Assembly (NCBI GenBank): GCA_016718385.1 | Contig: JADKDK010000009.1 | Location: 51,155 to 115,154 of the forward strand | Source: Gammaproteobacteria bacterium | GTDB taxonomy: Bacteria; Pseudomonadota; Gammaproteobacteria; Pseudomonadales; UBA5518 | Direction of reading: 5' to 3' | Length of the DNA stretch: 64,000 nt | Shown: in pieces, positions 8,298 to 17,596 of the stretch | Layout of the letters: the number at the start of each line of letters is the position of its first letter | Position numbering within the stretch: position 1 is the stretch's first letter | Position numbers and translations under genes: made by a program | Notes under the pieces: generated by a model | Told to the model about the DNA's origin: nothing | Database searches by the model: none | What the model saw: the letters and a program-made list of their open reading frames with translations, nothing else

Positions 8298-11200
8298 ATG
8301 AGCATTTCGAGAAATCAGCCTTGCCCCTGCGACAGCGGCAAGCGCTACAAGCATTGTTGTGGCGCCAGGGGCGACGCGCCGCCTACGGCTCCTGCGCCGA
8401 CCGCTGCCATCGAACTCAGGCTGATCATGCAGCGCGCGATGGCGCACCAGACGCAAGGTTCTGCCGGCTGGCCCTGAGCAACGCCGACAGCGCGCGTGCC
8501 GCCCGCCTGATGGGCGCATACCAGTCGTGGCTCGATTCGGTTCGCGGCGAAGTCCCCGGGACAAGGTGGATCAGCGTCATCCTCCATGCGTGCGATACTC
8601 CCTCCGCCCTGAGTCGCACTCTCGCGGTTCTGGCACGTGCCTCGGTTGCGCCAATCGAGGTCGTGATACCCGCGGACCTGCTGGCCAGCATCGAAGCGCC
8701 TCCGCCTTCGCTGGCGATGTGCGTCGTCACGGTGGCCGCGGGCGATGAGGGCGAGCGGCTCAATGCCTTGTGCGACGCGGCCGCCGGCGACTACCTGCTG
8801 GCGCTGCGTGCGACGGAGTCGATCGACGAGTCACGCTTCGCCGCGTTGGCGTCATCCCCAGCCACTGCGGACTGCTGGTCGATCGCGATAGCGGACGACC
8901 CGGCAGATCGGCGGCTGGACGCACTCCTGGCGCAATCGCCCACCCTCGGCTTTGCGCTGCTGGTCGCGGGAGACCGATTCGCCCTCGACGGTGCGATGCT
9001 CGTGCCGCGCGAGCTGCACCGGAGGACAGGCGGCTATCGCGCCGGGAGTGCCAGCGCGCTGCTGGATTACGCGTTGCGCCTGCTCTGGCAGGCCGAGCCC
9101 TTGCCGCTTCGTTACCTGCCGCAGTCCGCCCCGGCGACCCGCGATGGCCCGAAGGCACTCCCGGCGTGCATCAGCGATTACCTTCGAACGGCACTCGACG
9201 GCGAGACGGCGGCCAACGCCTTTGCGCCCGCGTTCGACTCGTGGGGGATATATCTTTGCCGCCAGGTGGTGAGCAGCGGCTTGTTTCCGGCCCCGGACGT
9301 GATGGCCCGCGTCAACAACGCCATCGCGAATTACCTGGAACACAAGCACGGACGAGTGATCCGGACCGAGGCGGGGTTGAACCTGGTTGGGCCGGCGCGC
9401 GGTGAATTCGGCCTTGCGGAGAACATGCGGGCTTTTGCCCGGGCGTGCCTCGAAGGCGGCATTCCCTGCGCCGTCAGGGACCTGAACCTTGCGCTGAGAA
9501 CGCGCCAGGGCGATGTGTCCCTCGCCGAGCACTTCGCGGAGGAGGCACCCCACGATTGTTCGGTGTTTTTCCTGAACCCGGATTCACGCCAACTCTACGA
9601 TCAGTCACTCGATGCCGTCGTGTTCGAACGCACGACGCTCGATTTCCGGCACTACAAGATCGGCTACTGGTTCTGGGAGCTGGAGAAGATCCCGACGCAG
9701 TGGGACTACGCAATGTCGAAGGTGGACGAGATATGGGTCGCCACCGAGTTCGTTGCCACGGCAATCCGTGCCGTAACGGACAAGCCGGTCATCAAGATTC
9801 CCACCCCCATCGCCTTCGGGGTGACCGGCGATTACGACCGCCGCTATTTCGATCTGCCCGAAGACAAGTTCCTGTTCCTGTTCAGCTTCGACTTCAATTC
9901 ATTTTCCGCGCGCAAGAACCCGCACGGGCTCGTGCGCGCGTTCCGCAAGGCGTTTCCCGCGCACCGGCGCGACGTTGCCCTCGTCATCAAGTCGATAAAC
10001 GGCGGCAACCGGCCCGATGCCGTGGAGGCGCTGTTCGACATGGCCCAGCACGATCCGCGCATCCTGCTGCGCGACGCGTTCCTGGGTCGCGACGAGGTAT
10101 TCGGCTTGCAGAGTGTCATCGACTGCTTCGTGTCGCTGCACCGCGCCGAGGGCCTGGGCCTGGGGCTCGCTGAGTGCATGTACCAGGGCAAGCCCGTGAT
10201 CGGCACGGGCTACTCCGGCAACCTGGAGTTCATGAACGAGCACAACAGTGCCCTGGTCCGGTACGCGCTCGTGCCCATCGAGCGCGGCGAGTACCTGTAC
10301 GACGATCCCGGATTCTTCTGGGCCGAGCCGGACGAGGATCATGCCGCGCAACTGATGCGCAGGATGGTGGACGACGTGGAATACCGTCGGCGCCTGGCCT
10401 TGCGCGGCCAGCAGGACCTGCGCGCCCGCTTCAGCAACGCATCGGCCGCGAAAGGCATTGCGCAACGGCTCGAGCAACTGGGCCTTCGCGATTCCACCGG
10501 AAAGGCGATGGGGAATCGCGAACGCAAGGCCGGAACCGACACTGAACCGGGCGATCTCGACCAGGCATATCGCGCTCGCGGCAGCCATCCCGGGCTGGTT
10601 CACCTGCTGTCCAAGAGCCTGCCCAGATCCGGGCATCACCACCTGGTCGACATGCTCTCCTCGCTCTACGGGAAGGCGTTCGATTACTGCGAGTACTACC
10701 AGGTCCCGGAAGCGGAGTGCTGCAAGCAGGAACCATGCACGAGGTTCTGCAATCCGGCGCGATTCGCGGACCGTGGTGGTCACGTGTCGATGCAAAAGAG
10801 CCACGATTTCCAGCTCGCAGACCCGATCATGGCGGGGCGCCATTGGCTGAAGTACCTGGTCATGACGCGGGATTTCAGCTCCGCCGTTCAATCGGAGATC
10901 AAGCTGCTGCTGATCGATCGCCATGCCGGCTTCCTGGCAGGACACGGGATCGATGCGAAGCGCCTGTTGCAGCGCCATGAGAAATCGCTTTACCGCCGCG
11001 CGCTCGAACTCATCGACGGGGAAGGGCTGCGCCTGCCGCTGGCCACTATCGACACCTTCCTGGACGAGCGTTTCGTCTATTATCGGCACTTCGCCCGGAA
11101 ATGGCTGCAGTTCGCCCGGCGCCACCCCACCGATGCGCTCGTTATCCGTTACGACCATCTCGTCGGAGAACATCGCCGCGCGACCGTGGAGTCGCTCGTC

Positions 11201-11383
11201 GCGTTCATCGGCATCGATCCCGTGGTAGCCATCGACCGCGCGCTGGCCGACTGGCCCGTCCTGTCTATACACGACAGGAAAGCCGAGCAAAGCCAGGCAG
11301 CCGCGGAACTGGTCGAGGCCAGGCGCGGGATCCTGTCGCTCTACGACGGCCAGCTGAGGCGGATGCAGCAACACTCCGGATGA
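8298..11383 (+). CDS. SEC-C / glycosyltransferase / sulfotransferase-like multidomain protein (frameshifted)
   Basis: About 1,028 residues if one shift near 8455 is corrected. Residues 1-22 are a SEC-C zinc motif (CPC-x8-CC: Cys 9, 11, 20, 21). Residues about 90-280 look like a GT-A (family 2) domain (WISVILHACDTPSALSRTL, AAGDYLLAL) but lack a clear DxD. Residues about 345-735 are a GT-B (family 4) glycosyltransferase: GLNLVGPARGEFGLAENMRA at the N-lobe, and the retaining EX7E motif EGLGLGLAE near residue 616, followed by GKPVIGTGYSGN. From about residue 765 a sulfotransferase-like domain begins (SKSLPRSGHHHLVDML, a 5'-phosphosulfate-loop-like motif). The likely role is surface glycan synthesis and modification. 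The shift may be a sequencing error. Confidence 0.78.
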
Positions 11384-11530
11384 CAGGTGCCGAAGGCGCT
11401 TCCTGCGCGCCTTCGACGGCATCCCGGCCCCGGCCCTTGCGATCCGAGGCGCGCGGACCGTAGCATCGGCGCCTCGATGTGAACCCGTGGCGCACACCGG
11501 CGCGAACACACTGCAGGGAGACGCAGGACA

Positions 11531-12754
11531 ATGAACCATTGCCCGATGCACACGCTGCTGGACTTCGAGCGCTTTCGCCACGGCACGCCGCGCGAGCTGA
11601 TCAACCGGCTGCGCGAGGAGCACCGCATCCTGTGGGAGACCGATGACTACTCCGGCGGGCACTGGCTGCTGTTCCACCAGGACGACATCGACCACGTGCT
11701 GAAGACGCCGGAGCTGTTCACGAACAACTACAGCCCGATCCTCGACGACTTCCCTGCGGAGATCCTCGCCGAACAGCAACAGAGCATGACCTTCATGGAT
11801 CCGCCCGGGCACCGCAAGTACCGCTCGCTGGTGGATTACGCGTTCCGCCTGAAGCAGCTCGAGGCGCGCAAGCCGCTGATGCACCGGATTGCGCGGGAAA
11901 CCGTCGACCGCGTGATCGATCGTGGCGAGTGCGAGTTCGTGAACGAGATCGCGATGCAGATGCCGATGCGCGTGATGTTCGCGCTGCTCGGCGTACGCGA
12001 CCAGGACTTCGGCTACGTCGTGGACCTGGTGAACACGCTTGCGCTCGCCGACGACCCGGAGTTCGCCGAGAACCGCGCGCTCGGCTTCCAGGCCTCGATG
12101 GAGCTGATCGAATTCGGCACGCGCCTGGCCGCCGATCACCGCCGGAACCCGCGCGACAGCATGACGATGGACGTGATCAACACCGCGATCGATGGTCGCG
12201 CGCTCGGCGACCGCGAATTCGGCCGCTTCTTCAACAACCTGGTCGTCGGCGGCCTCGAGACTACGCGCAACACGCTCGCGCTCGGCCTGCACCAGCTGAT
12301 CCTGCACCCCGAGCAGTACCGCCTGCTCGAACAGGACCCGGGGCTGGTAGCCGGGGCGGTGGAGGAATTCCTGCGCCACCAGAACACCGTGGTCTACCTG
12401 CGCCGCACCGCGACGCGCGACATGGAGTACCTGGGCCAGCAGATCAGGAAAGGCGACAAGCTGGTGTGCGTACTCGGTGCGCCGAACCGCGACCCGGCCC
12501 TGTTCCCGGACCCCGACGCCTTCGACATCACGCGCCCGGTCAACAACACGCGCAAGAACTACCGCACCTTCGGCCAGGGTCCGCACTACTGCGTGGGCGT
12601 GCACCAGGCGCGGCTCAACCTCGAGGTGATGCTGGAGGAGATCGTGCGTCGCATGACGGACTTCCGCCTGCTCGCCGCGCCGCGCCACGCGCGCTCGATC
12701 TTCATGGAGGGCTACAAGGAAATGCGCGTGGGCTTCGCGAGGCGTGCGGCATGA
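11531..12754 (+). CDS. Cytochrome P450
   Basis: A 407-residue soluble bacterial P450 monooxygenase. The I-helix oxygen-activation motif is VGGLETTRN (about residues 238-246). The ExxR-equivalent region precedes the heme loop FGQGPHYCVG, which has the thiolate ligand at Cys354. MDPPGHRKYRSLV is the usual substrate-recognition/C-helix signature. P450s of this type need separate ferredoxin partners, and none is adjacent. The start at 11531 has upstream purine-rich AGGGAG and GCAGGA. A short ATG-led frame overlaps its stop (ATGA at 12751) and seems to be the truncated start of a former downstream partner. Confidence 0.93.
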   Translation: MNHCPMHTLLDFERFRHGTPRELINRLREEHRILWETDDYSGGHWLLFHQDDIDHVLKTPELFTNNYSPILDDFPAEILAEQQQSMTFMDPPGHRKYRSLVDYAFRLKQLEARKPLMHRIARETVDRVIDRGECEFVNEIAMQMPMRVMFALLGVRDQDFGYVVDLVNTLALADDPEFAENRALGFQASMELIEFGTRLAADHRRNPRDSMTMDVINTAIDGRALGDREFGRFFNNLVVGGLETTRNTLALGLHQLILHPEQYRLLEQDPGLVAGAVEEFLRHQNTVVYLRRTATRDMEYLGQQIRKGDKLVCVLGAPNRDPALFPDPDAFDITRPVNNTRKNYRTFGQGPHYCVGVHQARLNLEVMLEEIVRRMTDFRLLAAPRHARSIFMEGYKEMRVGFARRAA

Positions 12755-12796
12755 ACGACTGGGAACAACGTCTGCGCGCGGCGCCGGTCGGCTGTT

Positions 12797-15460
12797 TCAG
12801 ATCGTGCTCTGGACGAACGCCGCGACGGCCGCCGGATCGATCAACGGACGCGGGTTGAACATCGAACTGGGGTCGCTCATCGTGCCGGCGACGATCTGTT
12901 CGAAGTTTTCCAGAATGCGCTCCTGCGTCACGATCTCCGACATGCGTGTCGGATGCCCGATCGCCTTCATCAGCGCCTCCACCGCGTCGGCCGCGGCATC
13001 GGCCGCCTCGGCCCCGCTCATGCCGGCCGTCTCCACGCCCATCGCGCGAGCCACCTCGGCCAGCCGGGCCGAGGCGTGCTCGCGGTTGAAGCGCATCGCC
13101 GCCGGCAGCGCTATCCCGCATCCGGTGCCGTGATGCACGCCGAGCAGCATGCCGATCGTATGCGCGTAGCAGTGCGCCATGCCGAGCCCGGGTCCGAGCG
13201 CCAGACCGCCCAGCGTCGAGGCCACCAGCATGTCCTGGCGCGCGCACAGGTCGCTGCCGTCGGCCACCACGCGCGGCAGGCTGTCGCGGATCATGCGCAC
13301 GGCCTGCAGGCCCAGCCCCACCGTGATCGGGTTGCCCGAGGGGTTGACCACGCTCTCGATCGCATGCGTCAGCGCGTCCATGCCGGTGCCGATCGTGATG
13401 TGTCTCGGCAGTCCGGTCACCAGGGTCGGATCGAGAATCGCGACGTTGGGGCACAGGTGCACGTCGTTGATGAAGAACTTGCGGTGCAGGCGGCCGTTGG
13501 TGATCACACCCGCCGTCGTGACCTCGCTGCCGGTGCCGTGCGTGGTGGGAATCGCGACATGCGGCAGCTGCGGTCCGTCGAGCCGCATCAGGTTCATGTT
13601 CTGCAGCGCCGAGCCGCCATTGGTGAGTGCCACCAGCGTGAGCTTGGCACAGTCGATCGAACTGCCCCCGCCGAGGCTGATCACGCTGTCGGCGCCGACC
13701 GAGCGGCAGTAATCGAGCGCGGCCTGCGCGCAATCGTAGGTGGGGTCGGGCACCACGCCATCGAACACCCCGACACAACGGTCACCCGCGGCGAGCAGCG
13801 CACGATCCACGAGCCCCGCCGCGCGCACGCCCGCGTCGGTTATGATCACCGCGCGCCGCGCACCGAGCATGCGCAGCTCGTTGCCGAGTCCCGCGACAGT
13901 CTTCGCGCCGCAGACGATTCGCGTCGGCGCCTTGTGGACGAAGCTCTGGCCGGGCGGGTACGAGAACACCGCACCGAAAGTGCCGCGGTTCGCACTGCCC
14001 TCGTTGGAGGTATAGATCGATTTCGTCTGCGTGTAGCTCTTCAACCCTTCCTCGCCGAACTCGCGGCCGATGCCGCTGCTCTTGTAGCCGCCGAAGGGCA
14101 CGAAGTCGGCGAGCATGGCGATATCGTTGATCGAGAGGATCCCGGTGCGGATCCGGTTCGCGACGCGCCGCGCACGCCGCGTGTCGGTGGAGAACACCGC
14201 TCCGGCGAGGCCGAAATCGCTGTCGTTGGCGATCGCCACCGCCTCGTCGTCGTCATCGAACGGGATCACCGTCAGCACCGGCCCGAAGATCTCCTCGCGC
14301 GCTACCTGCATCCGGTTGTCCACGCCGCTCAGGATCGTAGGCGCGTAGAAGAAGCCGTCGTCGTACCCCGGCCCGCTCAGCCGATGGCCACCGCAGGCGA
14401 TCCGGGCACCTTCGCTGCGCGCGATGTCGACATAGCGCTCTACGGTCTCGAGCTGCTTGCGGCTCGCGAGCGGACCCATCTTCGTGTCCGGTAGCAGCTG
14501 GTAACCGACCTTCAGCGCCTGGATCCGCGCCGTCAGGCGCTCCACGAACTCGTCGTGGATCCCGCGCGCGAGCAGCAGGCGCGAGCCGGAGATGCAAACC
14601 TGTCCCGCATTCTGGAAGTTGGCCGCGATCGCGCCATCGACTGCCAGGTCGAGATCGGCATCGTCGAGAATGATGTTCGCCGATTTTCCGCCGAGTTCGA
14701 GCGTGACCTGCTTGAGCCCCTGCGCAGCCATCGCCATCGTCTGCCTGCCCACCTCGCTGCTGCCGGTCAGAGAGATCTTGTCCACACCGGGATGCGAGCA
14801 CAGCGCCTCGCCGACACTCCCGCCGGGCCCCGTGATCACGTTCAGCACGCCACGCGGAATTCCCGCCTGCTCCGCCAGTGCGGCGATCATCAGCGCCGAG
14901 ATCGGCGTGGACGATGCCGGTTTGAGCACCAGCGTGTTGCCCATGACCAGCGCGTGAGCGATCTTCCACATCGCCATCGCGTACGGAACGTTCCACGGCG
15001 CGATCGCGGCGCAGACGCCGATCGGTTCGCGGCGGATCACGTTCTCGCCCCACGCGAAGACAGAACCCGAAAGCCCTACTTCCTCTTCCCACGGAAACCT
15101 GTTCGCGGCGTACCACGCGAGGTTGCGCATGGTGTTGCACGACACCCACAGGCCGCCGGCCGCCCACGCCAGCGGCGAGCCGTTGCTGCGACTGTCGGCA
15201 AACGCGATGCTGCCCGAGTTGGCCTCGACGAGATCGGCGAAGTGGAACATGACGTCGGCACGCTCACCCGGCGACAGATCGCTCCACACGCCCGAGTCGA
15301 AGGCCGCGCGCGCAGCGCGCACCGCGGCATCGACGTCGTCGCGGTCGCAGCACGGCACTTGCGCGAAGACCTGCCCGTTGCCCGGATCGACGACCTGCAT
15401 CGTCCTGCCGCCACGCGCATCGACGAGCTCGCCGCCGATCAACATCTTGTAAGTGTCCAC
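12797..15460 (-). CDS. Aldehyde dehydrogenase / iron-containing alcohol dehydrogenase fusion (copy 1)
   Basis: An 887-residue bifunctional protein. Residues 1 to about 490 are a classic NAD(P)-dependent aldehyde dehydrogenase with general base Glu255 (LELGGKSAN) and nucleophile Cys289 (GQVCISGSR). Residues about 510-887 are a group III iron alcohol dehydrogenase with the NAD site GGGSSIDCAK and metal-ligand blocks GTGMDALTHAIES and AHCYAHTIGMLLGVHHG. It is not AdhE: the aldehyde dehydrogenase half is the non-acylating type. It could oxidise an alcohol through the aldehyde to an acid, or dismutate aldehydes; the substrate is unknown. I chose the GTG at 15460 for its AAGGAGGTGAGC ribosome site and because it aligns with copy 2 at 26217-28880, which has the identical length. 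Confidence 0.9.
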   Translation of the reverse strand: MDTYKMLIGGELVDARGGRTMQVVDPGNGQVFAQVPCCDRDDVDAAVRAARAAFDSGVWSDLSPGERADVMFHFADLVEANSGSIAFADSRSNGSPLAWAAGGLWVSCNTMRNLAWYAANRFPWEEEVGLSGSVFAWGENVIRREPIGVCAAIAPWNVPYAMAMWKIAHALVMGNTLVLKPASSTPISALMIAALAEQAGIPRGVLNVITGPGGSVGEALCSHPGVDKISLTGSSEVGRQTMAMAAQGLKQVTLELGGKSANIILDDADLDLAVDGAIAANFQNAGQVCISGSRLLLARGIHDEFVERLTARIQALKVGYQLLPDTKMGPLASRKQLETVERYVDIARSEGARIACGGHRLSGPGYDDGFFYAPTILSGVDNRMQVAREEIFGPVLTVIPFDDDDEAVAIANDSDFGLAGAVFSTDTRRARRVANRIRTGILSINDIAMLADFVPFGGYKSSGIGREFGEEGLKSYTQTKSIYTSNEGSANRGTFGAVFSYPPGQSFVHKAPTRIVCGAKTVAGLGNELRMLGARRAVIITDAGVRAAGLVDRALLAAGDRCVGVFDGVVPDPTYDCAQAALDYCRSVGADSVISLGGGSSIDCAKLTLVALTNGGSALQNMNLMRLDGPQLPHVAIPTTHGTGSEVTTAGVITNGRLHRKFFINDVHLCPNVAILDPTLVTGLPRHITIGTGMDALTHAIESVVNPSGNPITVGLGLQAVRMIRDSLPRVVADGSDLCARQDMLVASTLGGLALGPGLGMAHCYAHTIGMLLGVHHGTGCGIALPAAMRFNREHASARLAEVARAMGVETAGMSGAEAADAAADAVEALMKAIGHPTRMSEIVTQERILENFEQIVAGTMSDPSSMFNPRPLIDPAAVAAFVQSTI

Positions 15461-15609
15461 GCTCACCTCCTTGCAGGGAGTTCTACTGCCCGAAATCCGC
15501 ACCAGGCCGCTCGGTCGAGGGTCGAACATGCCCGGTCCGGGACCTGAACCGCCATCGAGCATCGCGTGCCGCTCCAGGCACGATTCGATCGAGTCGGACT
15601 ACCCGCCGG

Positions 15610-15648
15610 CAGATTAAACTTAGTCGTAAGGATTATCCAGTGAACATT
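15610..15648 (-). promoter_or_regulatory. 39-bp conserved upstream element (copy 1)
   Basis: Upstream of the first aldehyde/alcohol dehydrogenase fusion. It matches 28964-29002, upstream of the second copy, at 34 of 39 positions. Read on the gene strand it contains TTCACT, about 16 bases, then TAAGTT, a possible promoter. The dyad CTTA-CGRC-TAAG sits at the presumed -10 region and may be an operator. It lies about 150 bp before the GTG start. Confidence 0.6.
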
Positions 15649-15751
15649 TATCGGGGTTCCGTCGGCAGTGATCTGCGACAACCGGTCGCGGCGCCGCGCG
15701 CGTCCGATCTGCATGGACGGCTACCAGGGAGATGCGCGGCGGCGATGCCGC

Positions 15752-16171
15752 CTAGCGCAGCAGGATCAGCTGCGCCCGCGCATCCGGTCCGGCCCAGACC
15801 AGCGCGTTCTGGCGGTATGAATCCGCGATGAGCATGGCCTCGGCCAGGCCCATGGCGGGTGCCAGCACGCTGTCCTCGCCGCACCATTGCCCGCCGGGAT
15901 CCTCGCCGACGCCGGGAATGCAGGCATAACCTCGGGCAGCTATATCGCGCAACAGCGCGGCCTGCGCGGCCTGGTTCGCCGCCACCTCATGCCGTTCGCC
16001 GCGCGGATTCCACGCCGTCAGGAAGGCCGCGCAATCGCAGCCCGAGCGCTCGAACAGTGCCGCGAGCGCCGCGCTGCGCTCACCGATGCGCAACGTAAAC
16101 GGCGGCGCCTCGAGCACGCGGTAGTGGCAGCGCAGGTAGGCCAGCAGGGTCGCTTCGTCGATCGTGCTCAT
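15752..16171 (-). CDS. DUF3293 domain-containing protein
   Basis: A 139-residue small cytosolic protein of unknown function matching the DUF3293 pattern: FTLRIGE, then FLTAWNPRGE near residue 50, a central Leu/Ala-rich helix, and the C-terminal block SYRQNALVWAGPDARAQLILL. No catalytic residues are known for this family. It starts at 16171, just across a REP pair from meaB, on the same strand as the mutase operon. The spacing and the intervening palindromes give no reason to think the roles are linked. Confidence 0.8.
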   Translation of the reverse strand: MSTIDEATLLAYLRCHYRVLEAPPFTLRIGERSAALAALFERSGCDCAAFLTAWNPRGERHEVAANQAAQAALLRDIAARGYACIPGVGEDPGGQWCGEDSVLAPAMGLAEAMLIADSYRQNALVWAGPDARAQLILLR

Positions 16172-16184
16172 GGCTATCCCCGTG

Positions 16185-16227
16185 GATCCGGCTTCAGCCG
16201 GACGACGATGTCCGGATAAATCCGGAC
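16185..16227. repeat. Pair of short REP-like hairpins
   Basis: Two adjacent stems. TCCGGCT-TC-AGCCGGA is at 16187-16202, and GTCCGGAT-AA-ATCCGGAC, with perfect 8-bp arms, is at 16210-16227. They are the same design as the pair at 56451-56498. They lie directly after the meaB stop and could also help end its transcript, though no T run follows. Confidence 0.65.
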
Positions 16228-17211
16228 CTACGAGATCCGCTCGAGCAGCAGGTCGGCCGCGGCGTGCGGATCGAGGCGGCAGGCTGCGACGTCGGCCAGC
16301 ACGGCGGCCGCATCCGGGCGCGCGAGCGCGGACGCCAGGATCTTCTTCGCCGCCGCGTCGCGCAGCAGCTTCACGAACACCTCGTGCGCGCGGCGCGCGC
16401 GCTGTGCCGCGAAGGCGCCGCTGGCGCGCAGGAACTGCGCGTGCCGGTCGAGCACGTCGACGATCCCGGCGCCGCCCTCGCCACGCGCGGCAACGGCCTG
16501 CAGCACCGGCGGCTTCCAGGCGTCCGCGGCCACCGATTGCTCGCGCAGGTGCAGCGACATCTCGAGCTGGCGCAGCGTCTGCAGCGCGCCGTCGCGATCG
16601 GCCTTGTTCAGCACGAACAGGTCTCCCGCCTCCATCAGGCCGGCCTTGATCGCCTGGATCTCGTCGCCCAGACCGGGTGCGGCGACGATGATCGTCGAAT
16701 GCGCGAGCGCGACGATCTCGATCTCGTCCTGCCCCACGCCGACGGTCTCGACGAAGATCACCTCGTAGCCCATCGCGTCCAGCACCAGCATCGCGTCGTA
16801 GCTGGCGCGTGCCAGTCCGCCCAGCTGCCCGCGCGTGCCCATCGAGCGGATGAACACGCCCTCGTCCGCGGCGTGGCGCTGCATGCGCACGCGATCGCCG
16901 AGGATCGCACCGCCGGTGAAGGGACTCGAGGGATCGACCGCGACCACGCCGACGCGCCGCCCGCGCCGGCGCTGCTCGGTGATCAGCATGTCGACCAGCG
17001 TGGACTTGCCGACACCGCCCGGACCGGTGACGCCGACGAGATGCGCGCGCCCGGTGTGCGGGTAGACCTGCCCGAGCGCGACGCGTCCGCGCGGATCATC
17101 GTCCTCGAGCCAGCGGATCAGCCGCGCGCCGGCGGCCACCTGGCCGGCCAGCACGCCGGCGACCACGTCCACGCTCAACAAGCCCCTGCGGCGTCGCGCG
17201 TGGCGCGCCAC
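16228..17211 (-). CDS. meaB: MeaB/ArgK-family GTPase, B12-mutase chaperone
   Basis: G3E-family P-loop GTPase, about 315-327 residues, which protects and reloads adenosylcobalamin-dependent acyl-CoA mutases. Motifs are P-loop GVTGPGGVGKSTL (about residues 60-72), AVDPSSPFTGGAILGDRVRM, switch-region ETVGVGQDEIE, and NKADRDGA for guanine recognition. The start is uncertain: the Met at 17211 overlaps the B12-subunit gene by 37 bases, while a GTG at 17172 just after that gene's stop would give a tighter fit. It is the third gene of the mutase operon, supporting a dedicated mutase system. Confidence 0.92.
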   Translation of the reverse strand: MARHARRRRGLLSVDVVAGVLAGQVAAGARLIRWLEDDDPRGRVALGQVYPHTGRAHLVGVTGPGGVGKSTLVDMLITEQRRRGRRVGVVAVDPSSPFTGGAILGDRVRMQRHAADEGVFIRSMGTRGQLGGLARASYDAMLVLDAMGYEVIFVETVGVGQDEIEIVALAHSTIIVAAPGLGDEIQAIKAGLMEAGDLFVLNKADRDGALQTLRQLEMSLHLREQSVAADAWKPPVLQAVAARGEGGAGIVDVLDRHAQFLRASGAFAAQRARRAHEVFVKLLRDAAAKKILASALARPDAAAVLADVAACRLDPHAAADLLLERIS

Positions 17212-17594
17212 TCGTTCAGGTACGCGACGATCTCGCCCGTATCGGCGCCCATCGTGAAGATGCGCGCCACGCCGGCCGCACGCAGCACCGCCTGGTCCTC
17301 CTCGGGAATCACGCCGCCCACGATGAGCAGCTTGTCGCCGCCGCCCTTCTGGCGCAGCAACTGCGCCAGCAGCGGTATGTTGCGCATATGCCCGGCCGAG
17401 AGCGAGGAGACGCCGACCACGTCGACGTCCTCCTGGATCGCGGTGTTGGCGACCATCTCGGGCGTCTGTTTCAGACCGGTGAAGATCACCTCCATCCCGG
17501 CGTCGCGCAGCGCGTGCGCGATCACGGTGACGCCGACGGTATGGGTGTCGAGGCCGAGCTTGGCCAGCAGCACGCGGATGGGTGGCTGCGCCAT
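17175..17594 (-). CDS. Cobalamin-binding small subunit of acyl-CoA mutase
   Basis: A 139-residue stand-alone B12 domain (methylmalonyl-CoA mutase C-terminal family). It carries the DxHxxG signature as DTHTVG (lower-axial His), VVGVSSLSAGHM, and LIVGGVIPEED of the Rossmann-like fold. The Met at 17594 lies two bases after the stop of the large subunit, so the two are surely co-translated. Split large and small subunits are typical of isobutyryl-CoA, 2-hydroxyisobutyryl-CoA and related mutases rather than of the usual fused methylmalonyl-CoA mutase. Confidence 0.92.
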   Translation of the reverse strand: MAQPPIRVLLAKLGLDTHTVGVTVIAHALRDAGMEVIFTGLKQTPEMVANTAIQEDVDVVGVSSLSAGHMRNIPLLAQLLRQKGGGDKLLIVGGVIPEEDQAVLRAAGVARIFTMGADTGEIVAYLNEWRATRDAAGAC

Positions 17595-17596
17595 GC

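Noticed and set aside
9899..12688. Very long antisense open frames, also at 285-2636, 4683-7787 and 58048-60957
   Set aside because: They lie opposite well-supported genes, are rich in Arg, His, Gln and Ala, and show no domain. High GC makes such shadows common.
12797..15460. AdhE (acetaldehyde-CoA/alcohol dehydrogenase)
   Set aside because: The domain order is similar, but the aldehyde dehydrogenase half has the ordinary Glu255/Cys289 non-acylating active site.
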